Below, in pieces: positions 12,901-25,344 of a stretch of DNA of 64,000 nucleotides. Within the stretch, counting starts at the first letter, position 1; each line of letters opens with the position of its first letter. The position numbers and the translations under genes are program-made. The DNA comes from Polytrichum commune (Eukaryota; Streptophyta; Polytrichopsida; Polytrichales; Polytrichaceae): positions 33,726,001 to 33,790,000 of the forward strand of contig OX485804.1 of assembly GCA_950295325.1 (NCBI GenBank), in the 5' to 3' direction. The notes under the pieces are model-generated. The model did not search any database, was not told the DNA's origin, and was given only the letters and a program-made list of their open reading frames with translations.

Positions 12901-15900
12901 GCCATCTTCCAAGGCAGGTGGCTCTCGCCCTGTCCCCTCTTCTAGACAAGAAATTAGTGGATTTAAAGGTATTATGCCTACCCCATGGATTCTAGGTATT
13001 GAGAGAGTCACTTTTGTGATCCCTCTTGTAATGTACTGAGCTCTTAAAGAACCAAGGGGCTCATTATACAGCCATATACATAATTTCTACAAGCCTGACC
13101 AAGTCCAACAATCGTTATGTCTAAACTTATGGGTTGGAAACTTCATTTTATACATTATTTTACGTCAAGGAGAAAATAGAAACATACCCACAGGTGATAT
13201 TGATGATCAAATTATGAAGTGTGTATTTGCGTCCCACGGCATTTATGCTGTGTATTTTAACCCAAATCTTTACTAAAATTAAGGTATCCAACCGGTTGGA
13301 AATGTGCCCTAGCAGAATGATTCCAGATAGGGTAACTTTTGGCAGAATTGGTTAAAAATGGAGGTATGTAGCTCAAATACACGTTTTTGTAATTGGAGGA
13401 GCCCAGACTGGGCCTCTTATACGCCTAGGGGTTAATGAGGAGGGTTCTGGTTTCATAATTCCTCAACTGATGAACACGTTGTGGAAATCAGGGTTCTATA
13501 TTACTTGTTCCTGAAGATATCTTTGAAGCAGTCCCTATCAAACTGATCTGCGAAAGCAAGAACTATGATGACATGGACAAAGAGACTCTTACGAAGGGAT
13601 GGCATGATGTCAGGGAAGCCACTCTGGTCCCTCTATCGAGACAGTCTAGTGCAGTCAAGTATGAAGCCAATTTCCTCTGTTTACTTCAGACGGTCCTGGA
13701 TCAAGACAGTAACTTGTTCAGTGACGGCGAACAAGCTTTCTTGAGTACGTCTGCATCCCTCTGTCTAGTGGATAAATGTCAAATTCCTCTGATATTACTG
13801 TGTTTAAGCATCTAGAAGTTCAAGGTGCGTCTACACACAACCACCTATTTTGGTGGTTGGTGCTTGTAATTTACTCTCTTTAACTCTACTAATGAGGGAT
13901 AAGGAGGGATAAGGTGCCAACCACAACCTTAACATCTGTGGTGGTAGTGTGTAAATACACCTTCAGTTATTCAATATTCTCATGCAGTGGAATTGGTTCT
14001 ATTAATGGAATCAACTTTGAGATATGTAGTAGCTAACGGGGTTGGATGCATGCAGGTTGCTTCCAAGCATTGTCAGGTGATGCTCAACGGTTCTTTATTC
14101 ACTTGTATCAGCGCAAAGGTGATTATCTAATTTTTATCCTCTATTTTCTCACCATAGGCTCCTTTGTCGGCGAGAATGTAGTGCCTAGGTTGTCGCATGT
14201 AATTGCCTAGCCTTGTAGTTGATTTCTCCTCAAATTGTAACATCACTGTGGATGGCAGGTCCTTGGTTTCGTATGAAAAGTCTGAATTATACTGATGTTG
14301 CTGATGTGGAGCTTGCTTCTGCGGAGCTTATTGGTAAGTCACAGCTATTAGCATTTCTGCAGCAAGTTTGTCTAAATACTTGGCTTGAATTCTGGTGTAA
14401 CAGTACATTAGTTATTTTGCTCTGAGTGATGCTCTAACTTTCACCTTTCATTGCAGCTGCTGGTTACATGATTGCCTGTCAGGACGCTGCAGATATCTCT
14501 GATGCTGATTTAAAGGAGGTTGTGAATGTTTTAAATGTATTTGAGCTAAGACAAATTTTGTACTCTGCACAGCTGAAGGTGAGATTGAGTGTCAGATGAA
14601 ATGGGGATTTATGAATCTGTTGTCTTGTGTATACTCCATTTCTGATGTCTCTGATGATGAGGTCACTATGATTGTGATTGGTCATAATCTTCACATAAGG
14701 CTCTTCAATTTATGCCATTTTTTGACAAATTATCAAGTACAGAGTTCATTAAAGCTGTAAGGTGTCAGATCATATATACAATCCTCATCAGCACTCATCT
14801 CATTTAAATTGAATATTCAATGTTGGTGTCTCTCTGAGTCCCTTGTACTAAATATCATATTACTCAACAGCTTTAGTTTCTTGAAAGCTTAGATGGAGTA
14901 GATTGGCAATGGGATCAGTCTATAAGTTCAATTCTGAATTTGCAGAAGAAGAACGAGGCCGCAGCTGCAAGAAAGGATGAACTCCTAGACTGGGTCATTG
15001 CGGGTGCTCTTGAGAACCACCAGATTTCTGCTCTTGGAAGTTGTAGGTAGAGACTTTTCTAGGACCTCATTGACTATATTGGCCATGTTTTTCACTTCAA
15101 TATCATCTGATAGAGCAAACGCTACTGTGATGACCTGTGTTCTTTCATTCAAGTTGCACTATGATTTTTATGGTACCCCTCAGATATTATTATTGCTGAA
15201 ATTGACCATTTCAACACAGTGGTTCTGTTGTGAAGGAGATGCTATTGGAGGCAGCAGGATCTTGTGTAAGGATCTCGGACGATGCACTATTTTTTTTCTG
15301 GAGGGTGCAGGTATCATCGTAAACTTCCCGAGGCAAAATTATAATGTAGAAACAAAAAAATGTTGATTAACAATGATAATCATTCATACATTATGATCTT
15401 GTGATTTTCTTATTTTCTGCTAATACGAGTCACACTTTGCTACTACCAAGCAAATCGTGACATAGAAATAATACATTGATTATAAGGATTTTCCAGTATA
15501 CACATATAGGTATAATTTTTACGCAATAATTACATAGTGCACCACACTTTCGGAAATCTGTCAAGCAGTAGCACGACTTGAATAGCGAGTGCTAAGAAAG
15601 CCATTGGAGATGTAAACATTTGAATAGTAAAAAGTTCAGGAAAGATAGGCACGAGTACAAATGCTACTTATAGTTGGGAATGTTCCAGAGGAGGAACTGA
15701 TCCTCCAAGAAAATCATAAAGTATCGATTTTCTTGAAGGTATACTGTGGGTCAGACAGTCAGCAAGATTACGTTAGAATAGATATGAGCTCGGCAGACTA
15801 AAAATCACAAATATGTATGTGAAACTGGATTTAGACGGTCTCTGATTATGTAACTAAATTGTGCATCTACTCATCTGCATTTATCTGTATTGCGTGTGAC

Positions 15901-18900
15901 AGAGGCTCTTCTTCCTCAATGGAGATCAAGAATTATCATCCTTTTTGCTTGTGAACATGGGCATTGTGAAGTACCCTCAATATCAGTGCAATCGACAAAC
16001 ACCAGTGTTCCCTTCGCGTGAGGCTTTACTTGAATACGAAAAGGTGATACTACACGTCTTCTATGTATTAACATTTTGTTGACATGATCAAGTGAATCAT
16101 TTGTGCAATCATAGTGTATTGGCAAACAATGTGTGAAGGAAGTCAATATTTGAAAAGTACACCATATCCTCCTTTCCTTCAACTAACCATAAATCATATT
16201 ATCTATGTTTTGTAATTGCAGGCACTGGAAGTTGCTCAAGGTTTAGATATGGCTTTGGAAGTCAATAACTTGCCTTTGGTGATGGGTTTCTTAGGAAGGG
16301 CACGCTCTTTCTTGCGTACAGAGCATAGTAAGAAAGGAAAAGGTGATATGTTAGCAAGTGAGGTCATTGGAGGATCCTCTACGTTTCGTTACCGTTTCAC
16401 AGCTGCACGAGTTTATTCAACAATTTGTACTGTGGGTGTTTCAATTCTGGAACGAGAGCAGAGGTTTCTTTTCATGTCCTCTTAATGGGTTTATTTTTGT
16501 TGACAATGATCTGATATTCTATATATAATTTTCTTATTTCAACTGAATCTGAAATGTCATTTCTGTGTCTAAATTAAAATCTGGTTGTTATTTGATGAGT
16601 TTGATCTCCCAGAGCATTCTTAAGCATGTGTAAGGACATTTCAAAAATAAGGTATTAAGACTCGAGGTTCTTGAGTACATGCATGAATTCTGAGCTCTCA
16701 TAAGTTCAGACGTCATTGTTTCATCTTCAGATACTAAGGCTTTTTCCATCTATCAAGATTCAACTGAAGAGGCGCATCCCCAATGGAATCATTCTTAGAT
16801 AATCCGGATTACCTAAGAATGATTTTGCATTGCTACCCGAATAGGATACTAAGAATGTTACTCCTGAGAAACCTGAAATAACTCCTGAGAAGCCTTTTCT
16901 GAATGATTTGATTCCATGACAATTCAACGTAATAATTTTGGTGCTGGGATTGGAAGGTATGGAGAGGCAGTGGAGTTGCTGAAGGAGCTCCTATCTGTGC
17001 GGCTACAATCAGGTCGGCGAGGCTACTGGACAGTGCGGTTAGCAATGGATTTGGACCATCTTGGCCGCAAAGAGGAAAGCCTTCAAGTGGCAGAAAAGGG
17101 CATCGATGATCCTCAGATACGAGGTGGTGATCGTGTTGCTTTGCAGCGGCGAGTTGTTCGGCTAAGTAAGCCTCCTCGGAGGTGGCGGAAGCCACCATAT
17201 GCAGAGGCACTGGAGATAAAAATTGAAGAGGTGAGCAATTTTTAAGTTCGTTTATACTGTATTAGAGTTATCCATTTTGTCTCAATGGGGCTTTCTGTGT
17301 AGAGTTGGTGCCCTATGATTTTCCATTGCTTGTGTTGCATACCATATCAAAAACGCCCCTTCAGATAAATGCACCTGGCATCTTGAATCACTTCTTGCTA
17401 ATACTGTCTTTTAATTGTACAGGTGATACTCTTTGTTCTCTCAACTGATTTTCTGACCATCTTCAATTGCAAGTATATCATCTGTTCAAACTTGCAATGA
17501 ATTTGTGTGGAACCTTGATGTGCTGAGGTAAACAGAGAACTTAATTACATGATTATGCAGGTTCAAATCAGAGGTCGACCATTGAACTGTGAACCAGGAG
17601 TTAGGAGCCGATTTTATGGGTATGATGGGCACCAATGCGGGGTGGAGGAATTAGCCTTGCAATACTATGCCAGCGAGGACGGAGGTGAATGGCAGGGAAT
17701 GCATTCAGAAGGAGGCGTTTGGATGACCTTGTTTGGTCTCCTGATGTGGGAGATTTTGTTTGCAGATGTACCTGATGTCTTTCAAACTCCCTTTCAGGTA
17801 TCTTATTTTTCTCTTTCTCAAGTTTCTTATGTGTCTTAAGGGAGACGGTGCTAAAATCTTTGCTATAAGCGCTTAGTATATCTACTAGTAGTATCTTCTT
17901 TTTGGATATATCTTGGTAGCACCAAAATATTTCTTAGTTGAATTCCATATGCAAAAGTTATAAGGGATCAAAGTTGTCTTAGTAGATGACTTGAGAGCAA
18001 CTTGAGAGCCTGATGTTTGCAAAATCAATATGTACTTGAAGTGCAAGATTTGAGGGTGTTGGTTTTAGCATGCTCCACCTTAGTTGTTGGGTAGGAACAC
18101 CAAAAAGACATCATGTGTTCAAAAGAGGTTGGATAATGTGCTCAAAATGTATTAGATATTATAGGTGTAAAAGCTAACATAATATTGGGGGGGGACGTAT
18201 ATGATCATTCAAGATGAGAGAAAATCTTCACTCTGATAATTAATTAAACATTCATTTCCAAGAAAATTGACTACAGCCTCTACTTACATTTACTAATCAT
18301 CTCATACTAGGTAGCTGCTTGTTCAGTACAGGACAGGGTGCAGAACAAAAGTGTCCCTTTCAGGCCCACTTACCTTAGAAGCATAAGTAGTGAAACCTTT
18401 CACCTCATCAACTTCAATGGATTTTTATCAATGAGATTAGGGAATCTCTGGAGATGCCCATTTAGAAGAAATGATTTTTGGTGGATACCAAACTGAGGAT
18501 GACGCTTGATATTAAATTTATTGTTTCATAATAGAATCTCAGTCAATCTTATGAAAGTATGACTAGCGAAACTGAGTAATGCATGTAAGTAGCACAAATT
18601 TTCTACTGAGAAACTCGTATGAACCTGGATTAAGATTCACGGCAATGTCGGATCTTGTTTTCAATACAGAATTTTCTGACTGCAAGTAGGGTGTACATGT
18701 TACCAAATGTTCTGGTAATTTGTAATAAAAGATCAGATAAGATATGATTCAATTCAAAATCCTATAAATTGATTTTCTCAATGTTACGTGCAAGTTTCAA
18801 ATGCATCAATGTCATTGTCTATACGCAAACCACTGGAACTTCCCACATTTGATCGTCTCCTTTCTTGACAAATATGCGGGGTCCTCTAGGGTTTAGGGCA

Positions 18901-20839
18901 TTTCTGTGATAATTTGAGGCGTGGACTAAAACAAGATGTTGGGAAATTAATTGCAGACAGCACCACTTGATCTTGACACACAGTCATTCTACACAACACG
19001 GCAACCCATTATTGAAGTGCGCCTTCAAGCAATTTGTCAAGGCGAGGCCACAAACCTGCTTGCTGAAAATTGGACTAAATATCACGGCACCTATTGCCGT
19101 GGACTGAATTGGGATAAATATTCCCTGGAAATTCTTCAGACCATTGCCGCATGTATCGGAGGACCCGGTTTATCAGCTGTATGTCGGCTCCTTGCCCAAG
19201 ATCATGCTGGGTACACTGCAGGAATGCCCGATCTTCTCTTGTGGCGAACTTTTAAGTGAGTTTCTCTATCACAAGATTTGTTGTGTCCTTAACATAGAGG
19301 GTGCTAAAATTGTCACTTCAAGCATATATACTATGGTATGAATTGATGAAATTTCAGATGTTTCTTGTTAGCAAATGAAAGGGGTTCCCAACCCACCAAA
19401 GTGTCCCTTCCTTGAATTCTGTATGCAAAAGTCTCATTGGTAGATTTTTCAAGTATCATCAAGGTTGCCTAATGTTAAGGTGCTGGACATTCTCATAATC
19501 AGTATGTACTTCTTGTGCAAGATTTTGGTGTTGCTTTTAGCACCCTCTAATTTACCCTAAACAACCTACAATTTGAACTCTCCAGAGCTAATTGGTTTTT
19601 CTTAGAAAATGTTTCATACTGGGGTACTTGAAACAAGAGCTGGGAATAGCTTTAATCATTTACACTTATACTTGAGGGCCCTTGACCATTGAAATCTCAT
19701 ATCTCTTACTGGTAGAGAATCCTGTGACTGTTTGGCTTCTCACATTAGAGCTTGAGGGCCTACGGGACCAATGAACAAACCTACATGGAGTTCTGCATGG
19801 CATGATGCAATAGAAAATGTTCAATGGTCTTCCAGATTTTGCGATAATGGGCCGGTCTAACACAAAAACCGGGGGACCAGGCCATTCAAAATCTTGCAAT
19901 CCTTGATTTATCATAACTCATCCAGACCAATTTGAGATGAACCGGCCCACATGAATAGGATGGTAATGAATTACACTACACTACACTTGAAAGCCTGTGA
20001 CCACACAAAATTCATTCTCAAGTTTAAATGGTATAGCCTTTGGATGAGTTTCAAGAACCATCACAATTTTATGGTCACCTCCCTTCAGTGGAGTGTAAAG
20101 ATGATTACGATCACAAACATTTATGAGATTGATCATAATATTACTGGAAACAGAAGGTGCATAACAAGTTATGCATCAGAGTGGAGACCACTGTTACACC
20201 TATTACTGTGAATTGAAAAATAGTGTGGATAAAAAATACCATGACCCACTGTATTCAATGTGTGGGTTGAAAAGGAGAGTGGCTCATAATTTAGTAAACT
20301 GTCAATACTCAAATATTAAATGATAAGTTGTTAACATGTTATATTTTGGGTATAAATATCATATCAAATTGATGCTAAATTTTTCAACCCACAATAATTC
20401 ATGTAAAAAACATTGAGTACAAAGGTATTGCAGGCCCACGAATAGTGAGGGTCAAGTAAACTTTGCATTGACCAAAACTATCGTGGGCCACAGCAATAGG
20501 TGTACATATCTGATATTTCTAACCAGAAGCAACGTTGTCAGAGTTCCAGAGAGAATCTGCAGTATTTCACAGCGTTGGTGATTATGTTTCAGGACACAGG
20601 CTTCATCAAAAACTCGTTCCAACACAAATTGCTTAAAATGTTCCTGTGGTGAGAGTGATGCTGCAATCGAGGAAAGAGGTATGGAGAGATATATTTTACA
20701 AGGACAAGCCAAGCTTGTGGAAGTGAAAGGTCCTCGAGATCGGTTATCAGAGCAGCAGCGGGCTTGGATTGTTATCCTCCTCGATGCTGGATTGTCTGTC
20801 GAGGTGTGCAAAGTTCTTGAAAATCTAGACAGGTCTTAA
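9966..20839 (+). CDS. FAN1: FAN1-like Fanconi-associated nuclease, 1140 aa
   Basis: Structure-specific nuclease of interstrand cross-link repair (5' flap endonuclease/exonuclease in the family); nuclear. Coding exons: 9966-10070, 10493-10667, 11839-12740, 12873-12968, 13492-13744, 14056-14118, 14259-14333, 14457-14578, 14946-15046, 15220-15310, 15903-16043, 16222-16463, 16957-17230, 17561-17797, 18957-19255, 20593-20839; all phases join and the total is 3,423 nt. The start gives MLRGHATLIHLVGKRRKL, like the N-terminus I recall for plant FAN1. Domains: UBZ4 finger (C75, C78, H92, C96), HIRAN about 356-450, SAP-like helices about 575-616, TPR-like helices in the middle, and VRR-NUC from about 900 with E909/E910, E930, PD at 1050-1051 and EVK at 1102-1104. 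Length exceeds human FAN1 (1017 aa), mainly through a low-complexity linker between finger and HIRAN. Exons 5 and 9 have weak splice context; the remainder is secure. Confidence 0.95.
10154..10470. repeat. tandem duplication in FAN1 intron 1
   Basis: Bases about 10154-10290 recur at about 10328-10470, an offset of about 174 bp, sharing TTAGCTTGTTT, GCTGAGGATTTGGGGTTAGA and AGTTGGTGTGCTT. Each copy ends in a pyrimidine-rich segment; the second leads to the real acceptor of exon 2 at 10492. Confidence 0.85.
10779..11858. repeat. duplicated exon-3 acceptor region in FAN1 intron 2
   Basis: The ~180 bp at 10779-10960 resembles 11684-11858, offset about 908 bp; both contain GTGTACTTGTAAATC and a CCAATTGCTTGTGGAACAG-like run. 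The downstream copy contains the true acceptor (11838) and the first codons of exon 3. The upstream copy has lost the AG, leaving a decayed pseudo-exon start. Confidence 0.75.
13823..13962. mobile_element. 140-bp MITE in FAN1 intron 5
   Basis: Ends are AGGTGCGTCTACACACAACC and, reversed from the right, AGGTGTATTTACACACTACC, flanked by the direct repeat TCA (13820-13822 and 13963-13965). A 3-bp duplication and AGGT terminus link it to the Harbinger-like families elsewhere in the window. It lies within the intron and does not touch splice sites. Confidence 0.75.
17848..18077. mobile_element. GAGGGTGCTAAAA element (decayed copy) in FAN1 intron 14
   Basis: It shares an internal block (AAATCAATATGTACTTGAAG, GTGCAAGATTTGAGGGTGTT) and degenerate ends with the better-preserved copy at 19297-19547. 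Here the termini are GAGACGGTGCTAAAA and TTTTAGCATGCTCC. Confidence 0.6.
18080..18376 (+). mobile_element. AGGTAGACATGCC MITE, 5'-truncated, in FAN1 intron 14
   Basis: Shares with the full copy at 7106 the CACCAAAAAGACAT block, a GGGGGGGGAC run followed by TATATGATCATTC, and the GCCCACTTACCTTA right end. The left terminal repeat is missing. It abuts the decayed element before it. Confidence 0.7.
19297..19547. mobile_element. 251-bp TA-flanked MITE in FAN1 intron 15
   Basis: A perfect 13-bp inverted repeat, GAGGGTGCTAAAA, bounds the element, with TA on each side (19295-19296, 19548-19549). The 2-bp TA duplication points to the Tc1/mariner (Stowaway-like) group, though the TIR is not the classic Stowaway sequence. 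It starts 42 bp after the exon 15 donor. Confidence 0.8.
19650..20105. mobile_element. GGGCCACTT family MITE, diverged copy, in FAN1 intron 15
   Basis: Internal blocks (CTTGAGGGCCC..GACCATTGAAATCT, ATCTCTTACTGGTAGAGAA, CCTACATGG) match the copy at 32659. The termini have decayed and no target duplication remains. Confidence 0.6.
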
Positions 20840-22198
20840 CCATAGGAGTTGTTTCGTTAGGTGCCTTTTTGATGACCGCATGTGTCTGCAATTGATTGGA
20901 TATCTAGTCATGTAGGAAAGACGACTCCGATGTTGCCACCGGCATGAATCATGGGGATGCTTTCTTTTCGTGTTGGTCTTAGTCTATATGTAATCCCACA
21001 ATTGGCATTATGAGAATTAGAGGGTCCCCAAAGACTAGTGCATCTTTTCGAAGATGAACACCTTGAACGGGTGCAAGCAAGCCAGTTCCCACATGGTTGG
21101 TTCAAGATATCTGGTTCCCTGGATACCCCCACTATGATTGGGTGGATCATAGGTGGTAGGGTTCATTGGAAAGCTAGTGTTAGGAAGGTCACCCATTTGA
21201 GTACTAGTCGGGCCTTAGGTGGCTCAACCTTGGAGTTCCCATGGGATCTGGGTTAAGGCCTTAGATGAGGTCTTTCATTGACAAATTGGCACAACTGGGA
21301 AAGCTATTGATATTCCAATAGTAGGAATCCCAATATATTAAAATATACACATGGCATATTGTTGTCATCGTTCAATTTTGCAACTATTTGTTTTCGTCAC
21401 ATCTTTTACACCCATAGGTGATTAGGTTGCTTTCATGACTAGGTTGCTTTCATGACTAGGTTCCCTCTTCAGCCATCCAAATTACCTTGGGTCAAAATCA
21501 AATCACAAAACTCATAACTTTGTTTATTTCATTATGTATTGAATTAGTGTGGTAATAAATACAATATTCAAATTAGTGTGGACATCTTGATAAATTAACG
21601 TGGGGCAACCTAATTGCAAGTATTGGTGTAGCTTGTTTGGATATCTCATTTGTTCCATCTTGTTTTGTGATAGAAGAGAAATTATACTTTAATTTTCACC
21701 ATTTTTCAGCCCAATACTTATGGTATGTTACGGATGATAACAATTGTGCACACATCAGTGTCAATTTGGGGTGGACAAAATTATCAAATACGAGTGCACC
21801 TTTCATCCATCCAACACAAAAACTTGACTCCTACCGCATCATCATAGCTAATTCGTGCATAAATATTAACTTAAAATCCCTCGTAAAATACCAGAATGTA
21901 TGAGCCTAGTCAAATAAATAAGTGAAAAATATATTAGAAAATATTATTAGTATTATTACTCCTCTCAGTTCCAACCACATTAACGCGCCATGGGAGGGTG
22001 CATGCTAACGCGTTCATGGCTCGGTGTCCTGCCTACAAGCTCCATAAGGTTACTTAAGTCACGGGACAAAAAACACCGAATAGTTCTCGATCCATACCCA
22101 TAAAATGCCTTGTTGGCAAGCTGAGCGCGGACGTGGGGTTGGTGAATGTGGAGGTGTAATTGGTGAGCTGAGGTGGGCCTGGTGAGGGCAGAGGAGGT
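20840..22198. other. gene-free stretch 3' of FAN1
   Basis: The first few hundred bases should carry the FAN1 3' untranslated region; no canonical AATAAA is obvious. A 17-bp unit (TTGCTTTCATGACTAGG) is repeated in tandem near 21430-21465. A lone MITE end lies near 21790-21825. The open frame at 21038-21256 has no recognisable domain. Confidence 0.5.
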
Positions 22199-22840
22199 TA
22201 CTCGATGGTGGGATAAGGGCCTTATGCAGAGTCCCAGAGGCTTATATATAGGGAGGCGGCTCTACCAACTGAACTTGGCCACTGCGGATCAAAATTGATC
22301 CGAATGCGGGAGGAGGGCATGTTGCTTGATGGGCCTTCGTGGCCTGGTCGTGGCTAGCCTTTTATTGTACGAGGGAACACTTAGGTTGAAATGCGAGGTA
22401 AGTGCATCAATTGATATCGATGTGTAGGTCGTGGATCGGGGGGAGCATCACATTTTTCCCGTCAATGAGAGTTTTATATAGGGTTGCGTGGGACTAGCTT
22501 GGCAAATGATAACCGTCGAATGTTTTAGAAGATTTAAACCTCTCAATCCGGATTCAATCTCAGATTAAGACCGGTTGACACTGCATTGTGGACTGTAGAA
22601 TGTAGGCCTTGTTAGTCTTTGAGATAATTCGATTCGTTTAAGCGTTGGCAAAAAAACTCCTGTCCTTGAGTGGCTTCGGAAAAACAACTACTTGATCCCA
22701 GCTATTAGGAGAATGACAAAATTACTTGATGGTGGGGTAGGGCTTCTACATGGACTCTCAAAGGCTTATATATGGGGAGACGACTTTGTCGACCGACCCT
22801 ACCTACAACATAACCAAAATCAATCTTAGTGCGAGGCAAG
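22199..22840. repeat. duplicated TATA-containing segments (LTR-like)
   Basis: The segment 22199-22320 recurs at 22723-22840. Both contain CGATGGTGGGATAAGGGC-type sequence followed by AGGCTTATATATAGGGAG, a TATA-box arrangement, then a pyrimidine-rich run. A promoter-like motif duplicated about 525 bp apart suggests LTR relics, but no polyprotein or primer-binding site was found. Confidence 0.5.
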
Positions 22841-23164
22841 AGCTTGTGCTTCATGGTTATTGTAATTTTTAAAGAGTTGAAGATGTGTTCAATATAACTT
22901 GATGAGACTGAAAGTACAAGATCAATGTCTTGAATTTGTATACTTAGCAAAAATTGTGTAACAATCAATTCAATCAACTCAATTTTACTGCAAGATAAAT
23001 ATTTTATGTAATCATAACTTTGAACATTTCTGAATCAAAGTAGTTGCAACATTCAACATTCGTTGCATTGTGTTACATGCATAAATACCCTCTTCAATTG
23101 TCTTGAATAATGGTCTTTTTATGTTGTCCAACATAGTTTGTTTCTATTTTTATTTATTAAACAT

Positions 23165-24380
23165 ACGTACAAGTCCAGTCTGCTCTTAACCATTGAGGAT
23201 CATAGTAATCCGACTTGAAACATTTCATCCCATGCAATATAAAGACCATTTCATTTGACTATGTGAAGCTTTAGTTTGCTCATTTTGAAGTCCGTATGTA
23301 CATCTTCATATGCCTTAAGGTTGCTTTGTTAAAGCCTCTATAGTATATTCGTTAAATGCTTTTTGAAATGGATGTTTGAATGGTCGTTTAAGAATAAAAT
23401 CTGCAGATTGATAGATACTTGTAAAATTTGTTGGAATGTAGAGAATGTGAATTTTAGGGTGATGATTCTTCATCCACTTTTGAAATTTCTTACTAATGAA
23501 AACACTCCAATAATTGATATGTCAAATCATTTCTTGCATTGCTATAAGGTTCAATAGTTTCACTTGTGAGTCTTTGTACGCTAGGAATATCTTCTTCACA
23601 AATTCTTTCCATGTGTCCAATGTAGACCAATGATTATGGCTGAAAATCAAATTCAATCTTGCATGTTGACAATCATATCTTCCTCCTTCTAACTTCAGTA
23701 TAGTTCTATTAATTGTTCCTTGAAAAGTTGCCTAGAAAGAGAGGTATTTTTCACTGGCTGTAGAAGATACAGTTATAGTAATTTGTTGTTTGTTATATTG
23801 TCCATGTCTCTTAATATGATTAATACCCTTTGTTTCTCATGTTTTACTACTACTTGTAAGAACAAAATGTATCATGGTTTGGTCAGTATTCACAACTAAT
23901 TCTGGAGGAATGTTGTGAACACTCACCAAATATGCACAACTTTGAGCCATAGCCTTCTCTTGTTCTTCATAATTTTTTGGTAGTTTTCTTGTTGCATTGG
24001 TTGTTGTTCGGTAACCCCAGTTCAATTCACTTTTCACAAAGTTCTTAGTCCTAGTATAGGAAACACTAAATGAGATCTTGTGTGTGTCTTCTAAGAGTTT
24101 TGGGGTTTTTTCCTGGATTATGGCCTTTATTAGTGGTTGAATGCAAACTACATATAGATGTTGGTACGCCTTCTTTGATTCCGAAGAATGACACAAATTT
24201 CATTCTTAAAAAATGGATGAAATTCCAAGATTGGGTATTGTTGTGCAGTTTTGGCAAAGTAAGTGTCAAAATCGACACAATGTTTATAGGTCTCCTTCAA
24301 ATCCCCATTCGGATGAAACCATTCCCGCATAGAGTTCTTAGATAAATTGTTATAAACATAGGAAATATCTTCTAGTTTTT
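23165..24380 (-). pseudogene. decayed pogo-like DDE transposase
   Basis: Minus-strand frames give in order: an N-terminal part with NNLSKNSMREWFHPNGDLKE and HPFFKNEICVILRNQRR; NIPPELVVNTDQTMIHFV, which holds the first catalytic Asp in the family's NxDQT context; a stretch ending QWSVF-like (INYWSVFISKKFQKWMK) where the second catalytic Asp is normally just before CWSVH; HPKIHILYIPTNFTSIYQSA followed by FILKRPFKHPF; and a degraded tail. This order is typical of pogo/CENP-B-related transposases. Several stops and frame changes break it and the second Asp position is altered, so it is dead. It is distinct from the Tigger fragment at 5728. Confidence 0.85.
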
Positions 24381-24410
24381 TTATAAGCTGACCTCAAAAA
24401 GCTTCACGAC

Positions 24411-25344
24411 TCTGTGATATTACGATGTTGTTTGACAACCTTGTAAATATGAGGCCAAGGAGTAGGGGTAAACCAATTACAATTGTTGTGCGGGGCACTT
24501 TGCAGCGTGAGAGGTAGCAAGAGCATGGGAGGAGCCATGATGGTATGGTGTTTTCTGGTGTTTTTTCGTTGATCTTTCCCGCGTTTATGAGTGTGAAGCA
24601 TCTTATGGTAGGGTGTGCTAGTAGTGTGTTGGCTAATGCGTGGATTGCTTTGTTATGTCGGCTAGTGCGGAGGTTGTTTAGGTACTTATTTGTGCAACAT
24701 GAAAGGAGGTATAGGTAATTGTCGTTTTGTTTGAGTGGACATAGGTTATTGAGTGAAAGATATAGGAATGTGAGCTAGACATGAGCATTCACACATTGAA
24801 GCTCGCGTTGGAGTATAACATCCCGATTTATGTGCAGGAGGACATTCTTTCCTTCCAAAGACACTTGGGATATGAGATCATTTGAGGCGCAATTTTGACA
24901 TGCTCGTGGATATGCAATGTCAAATTGCGGTGGTAGAGGGCTGATTCTTGGACACCATATTTTGGGATTCCGGTGCACTGAGTTGCCTTGTTGACAAAGT
25001 TATTGATGGGAATAGTTAGATTAACTTAGTCATCAATTTTGTCATAAACAAATGATGATGTGATGAAACGATGTTGCTTTATGTGATAAAATCTCACTTA
25101 TGTTAAGGTATGTATATGTGGTCACCTGTCTTAATTGGACACCTAAAATTGAGTAGTAATGACAAGGCTAGTATTTGTGTATGAACACCAAAGACATAAT
25201 GAGTTCTTAAGTTGCATATATTATAGGCTAGAAATCTTTCCACTACACACCAACCTCAATTCAGTAGAAATATTGGAACCTACAATCTGAGCCTCTAATG
25301 TTAAATATTTTGATTTGGTAGGTAGCATGCCCTAATGCACAAAA
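24411..25344. other. gene-free stretch
   Basis: No supportable gene. A partial AGGTAGACATGCC-type MITE start (TTAAGGTATGTATATGTGG, then a TTAATTGGACACCTA block) lies near 25103-25270. Confidence 0.5.
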
